A stretch of 64,000 nt of DNA. Source: Ceratorhiza oryzae-sativae (lineage: Eukaryota; Basidiomycota; Agaricomycetes; Cantharellales; Ceratobasidiaceae). Where the stretch lies: assembly GCA_030998015.1 (NCBI GenBank), contig JARWMV010000244.1, positions 186,001-250,000 on the forward strand, given 5' to 3'. Numbering within the stretch: position 1 is the first letter of the stretch; every line of letters starts with the position of its first letter. Under the pieces are notes generated by a model. The model saw only the letters and a list, made by a program, of their open reading frames with translations. It was not told the origin of the DNA and ran no database searches. Shown here piece after piece: positions 33,052-44,810 of the stretch. The position numbers and the translations under genes were made by a program.

Positions 33052-36000
33052 CTTCTCAGCGGCGGTGGTTCGAGCATCGTGTTTTCAAAAGCACTGTAAT
33101 CGCGATTTGAAGTAGGCAGACAGTGGTTTCAGGACGGAAGCAAATATATATCATCCTCAACGAATATTCGTAGAGAAACCCAGTAGAATGTCTTCGCAGA
33201 GAACCGAGTCAAGCAATCCGCTATGTGCAGGTTTCAGCGCTGTACGTTTCAGAGCATCCCCAAGCGGTCACGGAGACTGTGATAGCTCATTATGACCAAC
33301 AAGCTATACAATTCACAGTACATAGTTGATGTTAGTCGGCCATGGAGAGGTCTCAAGCGATTGGGGCAAAGGGACACAGCAGAGGTTGAGGGTAGTGTTG
33401 AAACAAGTCATCGCACCTGAGCGTTCGGCTCGCTTATAATATCCCCAAACTCCGTCAAACCTCGCACGCGCCACATCCAACAGCCGCGCGGAAACGAGCG
33501 CTCGTTAGCAATGTGCATCATCGTAGCAACGGAAATTGCATAAATTCATTTGTGGGGAATATATCAGCCGATCAAGCTGTTATTGAAGCTAATCTTTACA
33601 GATTTACACGCTTTATTTATCGAGAAGACATTGCTCAAACGACTGCTGAAACGCCCGTGCAAGAATCTCGCCGAACACAATCGCCACCTTTTAAAACAAT
33701 AGGCCAATATCCCAAATATCTGGGTAAATTGTTATTTCAACCACCAAGGCTTTCCCGTTCCACCCATCTTCCGAAAATGTCCACACTCTTGCGGTCTCTG
33801 TGACGTGATAGAAATGAGCATCTACTAAGCGTTGACGATGTCATCAAGGTGCGATTAGCATGAGATATTATCGTAACTCGTGATGAGGCATTTATTCTCC
33901 GTTTACCGGTCTTTCCCAACGCTTTCTCGGCCGCATGGAGGTTTGGATAAAAATAGGAGATTAGAACTCACATGGTGTTACGAAACCCCATAAGCGTGTA
34001 CATGCAGACATGTATAAACTTAATCATGGCTCCCGAACAGCGTACAGCAGTGGAACGTTGCTCGCCGCTGCTGTCGTGCGAGCAACGTATAGACGGCATG
34101 ACTCAAGGCTATTGGGTCACAGACGCTGGCAAAATATACCGCAAATGTTATTTGTGAACAAAGGTTTCGCTATAGAGTCTTCTGTTGCGCATGGCCCCCT
34201 ATATGCCCATGTCTATCGTTACCTACTCTCGGGAACTTCAACACGTCCTCTGAACGTTCTTTTTCGTCGACTGCCTTTGCGCCGAGTTCCGCGCTTTACC
34301 CACTACGGTCCGGCAAAGGTTCTCCCACAAGGCGCTCGGCCCATGCCGGAATCTTCGTACGACTCTGTCACTAATAGTTTCTTGTGGATCTGCGACCGCC
34401 GCAACCCCGGGTCTAAAGCCGAAGCTTCGGACTGTGCTTTTCGATATCCCACAGTTTGGCTCTGCAAGCATTGAAAGGGACGCGTGTGCACACAGCTTTG
34501 ACGGTCTCGCTCAAAATTGGAGCGTATATTACGCAGTGATGTGCGAACGATACTGCGCTGCATATGGCACCGAACCATATAGGTAGACGCAGCGTGGTGA
34601 GGTGCCACACCACGTTTGTGCAATCTAGGCGTAAACCCATCGCGATCTCATCTGATGATCGACAAAGAGGCGTCCCGGCCAACTCCGCGGCTGGGGGTGG
34701 TATTCCCGCACTGACGCGTTTCAAGTCCTGGCGGATGATGGGTTGGTTGAAAAGCGAACACATGACTTTGGTGTCATCGGTGGGCGCTCGGTCGAGATTC
34801 GGGCAGCTCGGCCGCGGTGAGATGAGCAAAGGATACGTGATTCGGGTTTGATCGTAATGTTCCCGAGAGGGCTGTGGTTGATAGGCTTTTCGGGGCTCGG
34901 TATTTCGGCAACAATTATGTGCCATCGGAACGTATGCCGGAGCTTATTAATTGTGCACGAAACGGTGGTGGGAGAGCCAATAGTTGCTTGCACAAATAGA
35001 TGACTAAGCATTTGACACTATTTAAGCACTTTCAAATGTGGGCGGTCATGAATGTTCCTCTGAAACCTGGGCCGTGCACGAATCGCCATGGTTTCAGTTT
35101 AGACTTGAGCACAGAATGATTTGAACGTTGCCGTAAACTCGAGTTCCCCGCGAAATAAAACCTCTGATGAGCCGCTGGTTGAGTTTTGGGTTGCACGTCT
35201 AGGCTTCTGGTAGTGTACTTGTCTACAAACTCTTTCCGGAAGCCTGGCCCTGGAGAAACTTTTCAAAAAAGTGCTCTCTGGACATTCAAAGCGGTCGCCG
35301 AGGTGCTCGAGAATAGGCAGTATATTTTCATTCCTGATGCCGTTTGCTTCTAAATCCTAACTGGTCCATTTTTGTCGCAGTTATTATAGAGCACATCATT
35401 CGAAGGACTGGTCCGCTGACTCTGCTCGTGCGCATGATTGATGGCGACCGCTGCAGTGTTTTCTCTGTGCTCCCTGCGCTCGCCTAGTGTCGCCATGGCT
35501 GCAAATGTGCTTGGGATGTGCAGCTCGACCGAGTTCGTGGATGGTATGGCTGTCGCTGATGGCCATGCGAAATAAGCCAGCTAGAACCGAGTGCTTTCTA
35601 TTGCCGATCGGGGACATACGACGGCCCTGTTGTCTTATCTGGGCGGTGGGCCGACGGTTGTGTCCTTGGAGCTTATGCTGTTGTCGTTTACGTAGTCCAG
35701 CCGGCAGACGTTTGTAGGCACATTGAAATTAGGTGTGTTGAAATGAAGAACTCCAAGGCTTATTCTGGGAATGTGTGTGTGGCGCATACAGCTGGATGAC
35801 GTCGAGATCGGGAGAACTAGGGGAAGCGCAAGGGTTTGATAGTGGGCTTTTCTAGAGCACGGATTGTGCGACAGGTGAGTGGCAGGGTTCCAAGGGGGGG
35901 CTTTTTTTTTTTTCGCGGACGTTTGGGCAGTTGGCGCGCCTGCTGTCCGATTGTGCTTGTACCTGGCCGACACTCGGCTTATGCCTGTTCGAGTATCACA

Positions 36001-36377
36001 CAGGTGCACTTGAACCACGGCAAACGCAAATCCCTTCATTACGGGTCCGAGGCGAGTCGAACAACTCAGGGCTGATGGAGAAGTGGCGTGGCGATCCTGG
36101 CTTCTGGACGGAAATGGGACGTATTAGGCGACTGTTGCGGCGGTTGGGCGGGGTCGTTGGTATGGGTGAGCTCGTCGGGGTGAATCATTCCAACGGGTAG
36201 ACCAGACAGAACAGTCGAGCGCGGCAACAAAGGGCGGAGAGGGGGACAAACAGAGCGAGCGAGTGAGATCGGCCCGTTCCTAGCGCCCTGACCACGCGTA
36301 TCATTTGCTCCCGCCGTTCTGACGTCTTCCACCACTGGTCTGTCCTCGGCCTGTGCGTTTGTACGTGTCCTGTTGGC
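33052..36377. other. Gene-poor region upstream of the large membrane protein
   Basis: No convincing gene in 3.3 kb. Frames are short and unconserved in composition. A G-run followed by a T-run (about 35895-35915) is low-complexity. Confidence 0.35.
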
Positions 36378-36437
36378 TTGCTCACGCTTTTCCAGTCTCT
36401 TTTTTTTTCATTCATTTCATTCCACACGCTCCTTACG

Positions 36438-39400
36438 ATGTGGGCTGCTGCTGCGCGCGACGTCTCCTCGCGCTCGCCGCCGCCCCAGCAAGCACAGGCA
36501 GACGCAAAGGGCCACGAACGCCAGTGGAGCATCGCCGATTCCGTCGTCTCCACCACCGCAGACGAGATCCGCGAGCGATATCGCCTCTCAGTCCGCGCCA
36601 CCCCCACAACCACCCCGGGCCCCACCGCGTCGACCTCGACCTTTCGCCCGGCCCCGCCCCCGCGACGCGACTCGATCTTCAGCTTCAACACACAATGGAC
36701 CGCAGACGAGTCCTTTCTCGACTCGACCGGTGTCATCTCTGATTTTCCGAGGCCGCCGGGCACCATCTCCAGGTTCAGCGACGCACCAGCCCTCCCGAGC
36801 TCGTCGGGCCATGTCATGCCTGCGTCGGCGTGGCCGAGGACACCGGCGAGTGCCGAGCCGCCGTTGCCCACAGCGTACACCGAGTCCCAGTCTCATTTTA
36901 CAGTGCCCGACGCTGACCCGCTCCAACCAACCCGGCCGCTCCAGCCAAACAAACTCGCCCAGACCAGCCCGCTCACGGTCCGAACAGACACCGCTGCCCG
37001 GTACCTCGACCCCCATGCGCGCGCTCCGATTGAAATTGTCACCGGAGCGAGCCCGACAACACCAAGCCCGACCTCGCGCTTCTCGCCCGCACACCGCTCG
37101 CCTACCGAGCGCTCGCCGTCGCTTCGCCCGCCGTCCTCTCCGCTCTTGCCCCCGCTCCCTCGCTCTGGCAGCCCGAGTTCGCAGTATCTGGCGCCGACGC
37201 CCTCGCCAACCGAGAGGGTGCCTGGCTTTCCTGTTGTTCCGCCTTCCCCTGCCACGGCTGCCTTTCTCCGCGAACCTGTCATGCCCCCGAGCTCACATGC
37301 TTCGCACGAAGGTCTTCTCGATCCAGGCTTCATTCGGACGCTGATGAGCGGAATTCAAGGCCGCAGCGACGATATGGATCTGTCTTTGAGTGGAGAAGAA
37401 TCACCAAGTCCGTTTGGAGATCGGTACGCCGTTCAAGACGCCTATTACCACGACCACGATCGGGAGCCTGAACCCGAGCCTGCCCGTTTCGCCGACCCTT
37501 GCCCGCAGCGAGTCTGCCTTCTTCTCCTCGGAGCTCGTTTTCGTTTAGCGTGCGGAGTGGCATTGGAGGTCCTGGATGGCGCGAGGAAGACGCACCGGCC
37601 GTCCCGCCAATTCCTGCGCTGTACCGCACGGCTGCGCAGCCTTCGAGCGGAAGCTCAGGGTCCCCGCCCGCGCCCGTCACACCTGCGTCCCAAACGACCT
37701 CATTTGCGACGAGCACCCACAACGGCACACTCCGACCCGACTGGTCGTCCCGCCGTCGATCAGCAGGCAAAGACACGATCGCGTCCGGTTCGGGCGTGAG
37801 CACTGGGACCGGTGGGGGTGGGAGCAGCAATCGATCCGGTTTGACCGGGATCACCGAACGATCGACCAGCGCCGAGGAAGAAGCGATCGTCCAACACGCG
37901 GCGCTCGTCCGCACGGCCAGTGTTGCCGAAATGCGACCGGCCGTGTACACCTCTACCCCGACCTCTCCCCAGAACCCGAGTCCGTACGCCGGGGACGAGC
38001 GCTGGGGTTCGGTCGGTGGTCATGTCCGTACGACCAGCGCCGATCTGCTCGACCAGGAACGTGCGGTGCGCAATCGACGGAGCGCGCAGCAACTGCAGTT
38101 TTTGAGTGTCACCCATCCGGACGTCAGGCGGGCGAGGAGTATGGCTGATCTGGCACGGATTCCTGACGTGAGAGAGGACGGCGACGACTTGGTCTATGTG
38201 AGCCGGGACGACCTCGAGCGCGATCGGGCGGGTGCTGGTGGGCGGGACTCGGTATTCACCGCGGCAGAGCGAGACTCGGTCTACACCGGAGTCGGCGGAC
38301 GCGATTCGGTCTACACGAGTGCGGCACGCGACTCGACATTTACCGGCGTTGCCCAGGTCTCGGGGTATCTCGAGGCGAGGCGGCAACCGTCGTCGTACGT
38401 GGCCCCTTGGGCCGAACCGCCTTCCCCCAACGAAACTACGCCTGCACTCAATTCTCCCCACTACCCATCTGCACGCACGCCCGCGACGGCTGGTCATTCC
38501 ACTCCTGGCGCAGGCTTCTCTACGCCCAACGCCGGTCCCTCATCCGCACCGAGTCCGATCAGCCCAGCCTTTGCAACACCCCAATCCTTTGCCGCTGCGC
38601 TCGACGCGAAAAAGGCCAAGCGCGTCTCTACCACGTCCTTTGTCTCGAGCGTATTTTCGAAATTCTCGGGCCACGCGAGCGCGGGGCATCAGTCCGGTTC
38701 CAAGACGTTTTCATTTGCCTGGAGAGGAGGAGGAGGAGCAGGGCAACCCGAAGAGGCCGTACCGCCATTGCCGACGCCGAATCCGCATGTGATGAAGATG
38801 ATGATGTGGGGCGGCGCTGGGACATCGTCGACCGCTGCGCATTCAAACACTGCCGAGTCGGATAGCACGCGCATATCGAGTTTGGTCAGGCGCGAGGGGG
38901 CGATGGAGTTGCCCCAGCTTGCGCAGCGTGCGGAACAGCTCAACGAGATGCTCGAGTTGGGGAGGTTGCCGTATCGGGTGAGTCTGCGGGGGGGGTCTTT
39001 TTTTTTTTTTTTGGAGACGGGAGTCTGACGTGGCTGGTTGCGGCTAGAGCAAATCGTCGTTGCCTTCGCCGCGAGTGGTAGACGTGCCTGTGGGTGTGGA
39101 TCACGAAGGAAACGATGTCGTGTCGACGACTGGTGGGTTCACGGGCGAAAAGCCACCTCGGCGAACGCGTAGCATCCGATCGGTGTTTACGACACTGTCG
39201 GATCGGTCCAGACGGTTCATGGGCGGAGGCAGCGGGAGCCTGCGGTCGAGTTTGGTCGACATTCCCGGCCAGCAAAACATGCGGTTCAGCAAGCTGCCCG
39301 AAGAACGCACGCGCAAGGTCAAGTGGAGCGAAGACACGGGTGTGAAACCTCCCCGGCCGCAGAGACCAACCTTGTCCAAGCGCAAGCGGTATGCGATTAC

Positions 39401-41208
39401 CGTCGCCCTGGTCTTGATCGTTGTTGGGATCATCGCGATCGCGGTTGGGCTGAGTCAGGGGTTGAAGAGGCAACCAGACGCCGGCGGACACATGTGCAAG
39501 GTGGTTAACCAGACTGGGAACCTGTGTGATATTGGTGAGTCCCTCGTTTACTTTGGGGGGTGGGCAGGCGGTTGATTCAAGATGGGCATAGATGCAACGT
39601 GTGTGTGCACTTCGACGCTCGCGGGACAGTGTAATCCTCTTGCCAATGCGATTGCGGACATGGTTGATCCGGTCAACCGGTTTTTCAACCCTTCACCCCC
39701 ATTTACGCGTGCGTCGGTTGCGCTGTCGTTGTGGGAGATCCAGGGGAGCCCGTTACCCGGGGCGAATTGCGCAAATCAAGCCAATTTGATCGACGTCGGG
39801 CCGGCCCTCTCGTCCCTGGAACAAGGATCCGTCGCAGCGAACCGAACGCAATTCGCCCGAAGCGCCCTCTTGTGGACGCTCGTCATGTCCATGGACGTCA
39901 ACGGCACGGCGCGCATGCAAAAGTTTATCCAAAACCTGGACTTTGCCTCGTACAGTTCGGCCGTCGCCGGCGAGTACCGGTTCGGTGCAGCGGGCTATCA
40001 GGTCGATTTCGGTTCGCTCACGGTCTCTCAGCCGGCGGTCAGCTGGGTCGCGGCGGGCAAGCCGAGCGATGCGCAGGTCGGGCTTGTGAGTGGGGCTTTG
40101 CAGACGGTGCTCGATAGGGTGTATACGTTTGCGGCGGGTGAGTTTGTTTGTCTGTTGATGTGGGTTTCAAGGGTGTTGATGGAAGCGCAGCATCATCGGC
40201 TCAGCGTGCGACCGCGCTTGCGCGTTATTGGACCAATGTGCTGCAGTTCCCTGCCAACCAGCTGGATACGTTTCGGGGGATCGCCAAGGCTTCGCCGGTG
40301 CTATTGCCATTTGACGCGACAGCATCAAACGTCCGCCAGCTATTCAACAACGTGAATCAGTCGTTTCCGCCTCCTGCTGCTTGCTACCCTGGCCTGACCT
40401 CCGCCGAGCTCAAGGCGATCAACGTGATGGAGACCCAGGCGTTTGGACTGGATCCTGTCAGCTCTGCACCCTCAAATCTCGACTCTAGCTGTTTCCCTTC
40501 TCGACCAGTGTATGGGGTACTAGACTTGCCACGACTCAGGACGCCATTTTCGCAAGGCTCTCCTCGCCAGGCCGTGCAGCTTGCCTCTGTAGCCAATTCC
40601 CGCATATCCGTGCATCTGGGCAGGAACTTGGCCGGTGTACCAAGCGCGTCGATGATTCCGTCAATGCAACTGATCTAGATGATACGCGGACGTTTGGAAC
40701 GCTTGAGTATATGGATCATGTGTTGCTGTCGTATCTCCAGGCGTTTCCGTCGATCCAGGCTGCTGGTGCGCTCGTCGAGTATGTTCTGGGCGCCTCGGAC
40801 TCCAAGACGCCTCCCCCGACCAATACTTCGTCCTTGTTCAACCTGACTTCCTCTCTCGATTCGATGCCCGTTCTCGAGGTCGCATTATTCGGCACTGTCG
40901 GGCCGTCTGATCTGAGCGCGTCTATGGCGGACTTTTCGACGACCGACGGGCAGCTGTTCTTTGGCTCGAGCGACGCAGACGCCTTTCGGAATTGGGCCAT
41001 TCAACGAACGGGGTCCGTCGTCTGGACAGACGGTGCATTAGCCACGCGAGTCGTGCGGGAGACGACCAAGGACGAGACGTTTGAGCTGATCTGGAAGGGC
41101 GCTCGGGACTTGCTGAGCAACGCTCAAACGACAGGGACCAAGACGAGCCGCCGAGAGGTCCGGCAAGTCGTCGATGCGTTTGGGAACGTCGGATACATGG
41201 GGTCCTAG
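36438..41208 (+). CDS. Large single-pass membrane protein, Ser/Pro-rich cytosolic part and Cys-containing outer domain
   Basis: Function not recognised. The likely start MWAAAARDVSS is at 36438 (a hydrophobic upstream ATG at 36378 is possible). About 850 residues of Ser/Pro/Thr-rich, phosphosite-like sequence follow, with a RDSVFT/RDSVYT repeat near 38250-38340 and VSTTSFVSSVFSKFSGH. After an intron (about 38978-39047) comes a basic stretch, RTRSIRSVFTTLSDRSRRF, then one membrane helix after SKRKRY (AITVALVLIVVGIIAIAVGL). Outside it, GHMCKVVNQTGNLCD, DATCVCTSTLAGQCNPLANA and further exons give a domain with Asn-glycosylation sites (NGT, NRT, NQS). Late introns join ...VQLAS to VDDSVNATDLDDTRTFGTLE, ending GNVGYMGS. 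Positive residues before the helix put the long N-terminus in the cytosol. The frame changes near 37495 at a C run with no clear splice pair; a 102-nt intron from 37411 is an alternative. Confidence 0.65.
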
Positions 41209-44200
41209 TGATATTCTTTTGTTTACGCCTTGTTGTACTGAACCTAATTGTGTATATTTGTGGGACTGGGACCTATGCTCGTCGCTTTTTTTTCTTTTTT
41301 TTTTGATTATATGCTGCATATCTTGGGGTGGACTCGGTGTACCTTGCATGCATGTTGTGTTTTCTTTCTCTCCTCGCTTCGATTTTTGCATATAGTTTTT
41401 TCGTCGCTCTTTTGATGTTATTTACTGTATTTACACTTGGGTCGTGGACCAAGGGATAGATATATGCTTATTTCATTATCACTGCCTGGGCGTAAAAACA
41501 GTTGCGTGGATCGAGCTCGGTGCTAATATATTACGAAATAAAGAACAAATGCGGTGCCGTCCTAATCTTTGGGCGCTTCAGATGATATCGAAGCGCAGGG
41601 AGAGGCTGAGAGCGGAACGGCAGCAACCACATCCGCACGGAACGTGTTTTCACAAACGCGGCCACTGCGAGAGCTCTTTTGGCCCCCAATTGAATGGGGA
41701 CCAACCAAGCAGGACGCGGGCTTCTTGGGATGTCTGGCTTCACTAGAGAATGCTTGATTGCTCGCGATAGATACTTAGCGACAGTTCAAGTTAGACTCGG
41801 CGTCAAAATGAGCGAGGCGCCAGAGTTAACGTCGACATGAAATGTACTCCTTGAGTGAACCGAACGCACCACCACAGCAGCTTCTAGCCAGTGGTACTCA
41901 ATAAAAAAAAGACTATGCTTTCTTGCCGAGATAGGCAAATTGTGTCGTGCACCCCAGCCGACAACCCTCTCGCCTATGCCCTGCAGGAGCGAGAACCCTC
42001 GAAACAACGTTCACCCGTCCCCCTAGGCTCGAACTCCTGTAGGGCATAGGTAGATCATCTTTCATTGACGCCGGGATAACGTTTTTCCGAGTCTTCAAAA
42101 CGAGGCTCATCATGTTCCAATGAGTTGTCCCGGTCCCGGAGCTGTGGATGCACAAGTACCATCAGTTCAACTTGGATTCAGAAGGCGTGTGATACGAGGC
42201 ATTAGCCTAGGAGCTCTGTTAAACGCTCCAACGGGGGAACGGCGCAATCAAGTGCTGGATGGCTGCTCGGACGGACCTCATTCGAAATCCCTATCACGAG
42301 TGAAACTAGGAAGAAAGTAGTTCGGTCTGCTGGTCGTGCCCAGAGTGGGAAGAAGAGTTGATGGAATGCGGGCTTGTGCAGTACCCAGCAGAGGAAGCAA
42401 CCTGACAAAGAGGCCTGACAAAATGGGCTGGATGAGCCTTGCGGAGGTTCGCCGAGGTTCGCCGAGGTTCCCGGGCATGGTTGCATCTTCGTGTAAAGTT
42501 CTACGCCCATCCGCTCTCCTAAGTCTCGCTTGGCACGATTCACAATTTTGGCATAGAATGGGGAGGGTTTAATATCCACAAGCAAAATGGTTACCGCCTG
42601 GGTGTGTTCGTCGAGGGGATCCTACCCGAGGCTCCCTGAACAACCCGTTGGCCCGCATATAGTATATCAGACACTCATAACCTACCACGTGTACCAGTCT
42701 GTGTTCTACACCCTGCATCGCCAAGGTACAGTGATCAGCCACAAGCACCCAGGACGTGTGAATTTTATCGCAACCATTTGGCGATTTTGAATTTAAGCTA
42801 TCTAACGCGGATTTTGCCCACACAGACCTGTTAGACCTATCTGGGGCAATACCTCCAGGGCTAGGAGACCACAATTATACTGTTCCGCCTGATTCCAGAA
42901 TAGACTCAAGGTACATCCTATTTGATCACCTTTGGGAATGGGCTTAGAAGAAATACCTGTGAGAGCCCTTCTCTATGATAGGAGATATCGTTCAGGTAAG
43001 TTTGGTTCCTCAATTAAAATAGGAGCTCCTTTTCGCTCAAAAATACCCTGATTGCTGTGATGGCTGCCTTGGCTTCGCTAGATGAGAATTGATCCGTGTA
43101 ATGCTTTCGGCAATGACAAGTTTAGTTCTCGTCAGCCGCAGATACTGAATCCCCTAGTTTTAAAGAGTGGTAGAAATAGCACGGCCAGCAGCCGCTTGGC
43201 CTTAGTGTGGAAACAACCGCTTATTACCATGTTTGAAAACAGAGGGTTTCATCTGGTGGAGACGGGGATGTGAGGTGGAAAGACATAAGATTGCACGACC
43301 GAGCATTCATGGTCAAACCCTGGAGGCATACCCTGGTCGCCCCTACTCTGCCGGTACGACTTTATTTCATGGATGCGTCACCTGTTTCATTCTACATATC
43401 ACCTGGAACGTTCTCGGTTGATGCTACATACTCACCGATTGGCCATGTGCGCATATACTCATGTTATTTCTAGCAATGCTTGCAGCACTGTCATGTGGGG
43501 GCCCGTTTTTTTTAATACACGTCTGTATTGCTACGCTTGGTTTATTGAGACCGAATGACCCTGACGGTCCCGGATGTTGTGTGACGGAGCACTGAAACTT
43601 CTTGCTGACGGTTCCAAACGCTAAAGATAGCTCTCTCACGTTTTTTCCAAAAAGGGAAACCTCGATCGCTCTAGAGCGTTGGAGATGGGGATGTGAGGTG
43701 GTGGAAAGCGATGTGATAGCACTACTAAGTCACATAACTAGTGCGACAGGGCATACCCCCGGTCACCCCCTACTCCAGCCTACATATTTAGCCCTCTGTT
43801 CGTCGGCTCTCTCATTAGATTCTACCACCTCGTGCTAAGGTATGTCATTATCGTTTCTCACGTAGACTGGTTCACCCATGCTTCAGTTGCTCATGGTATA
43901 GACGCCCACAGCGTGACAGTGGAAACAACAAAACTCTACCATTAGTTATTACAAGGACTTAGCCATGAGTTCATTGTACAAATCTCTCTTCGGTTATAGA
44001 GACAATAAGTTAGTTTCCACTTGATGGTCGTCTCAGTAGTTCTAATAATGTTCATGTTTAGTAATATTCAATCGGACCATGGTATCTTCGTCTCCTCTGT
44101 TATTTTGGCTGAAACAATGGTTCATAACTTCAAAGATCCCCATCCATTTCACCCTGGTGACGAGGGCCCTAACCCCGGTAATTGCCCCTGCATCATAAAA

Positions 44201-44377
44201 TATCCCAGACGAAAGTTACTGATCTAATTTCGTTCAACACAATCTTTAGGAGCCTCCAAAGCTACTCACAAGGCTACCACAACAAAAGGCTTCACGTATG
44301 TTTTTCGAGCTAGTGGAGCGTCTGCAAACCTGCCACGTGGATCCCTGCCGGGAGAAATTTGCACCCTCGACGCTCTA
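41209..44377. other. Intergenic, repeat-derived DNA
   Basis: No gene recognised. A 10-bp tandem (GAGGTTCGCC, three units) lies at 42442-42471. Two diverged direct copies containing GGGGATGTGAGGTGG lie near 43265 and 43690 and may be remnants of long terminal repeats. Confidence 0.4.
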
Positions 44378-44546
44378 CATCAGGAGAACGAGCCGCGTCT
44401 AATTAGCTCTAAACAGCGCGTTGAGCTAGTCGAGGGCCCCGAAATGAAAGCTGCAATCGTTAACGCTCTTGAGAGCTCATAAGAGCTCGACCTGCACAGG
44501 GTAGAATCGGACTCCGATGTCAGTTAGTTGGAAATTGAGTGATATC
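44378..44546 (+). repeat. Inverted repeat arm, left of the hAT element
   Basis: About 168 bp that match 48288-48455 in inverted orientation. Both arms contain GAGCCGCGTCTAATTAGCTC and a shared coding-like frame (EPRLISSKQRV, LVEGPEMK). This arm has an in-frame stop after ALESS, so it is a decayed copy. Confidence 0.8.
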
Positions 44547-44802
44547 CATATATGCGTGTCGAAGTCTCCGATTGGCTAGTGATTTTGTGGCGGTGAATAA
44601 AAGTATTTGCATTACTCATCAACATCCGGAACTACCCGGGTGTTTTGAACAGTAGATGTGCAAAGCAAAACTACTCCCGCGTACATGTCAGGCGACTCAC
44701 AGTTGTATACATTGACACCACGTTCGTTGGTGACATCGCATGGGCGGAATGGCTATGTTCAGGCCAATAGATCAAATCGGCCCCACTCTAGCAAATAAGT
44801 GG

Positions 44803-44810
44803 AGTAGGTG
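44803..44810. repeat. 8-bp target-site duplication, left
   Basis: AGTAGGTG directly abuts the left terminal repeat; the identical octamer follows the right one at 48148-48155. Confidence 0.9.

Noticed and set aside
36353..38865. Long open frames on both strands and in several frames of the GC-rich stretch
   Set aside because: They are shadows of the Ser/Pro-rich coding frame. Low stop density follows from GC richness, and only one frame continues into the membrane helix and outer domain.
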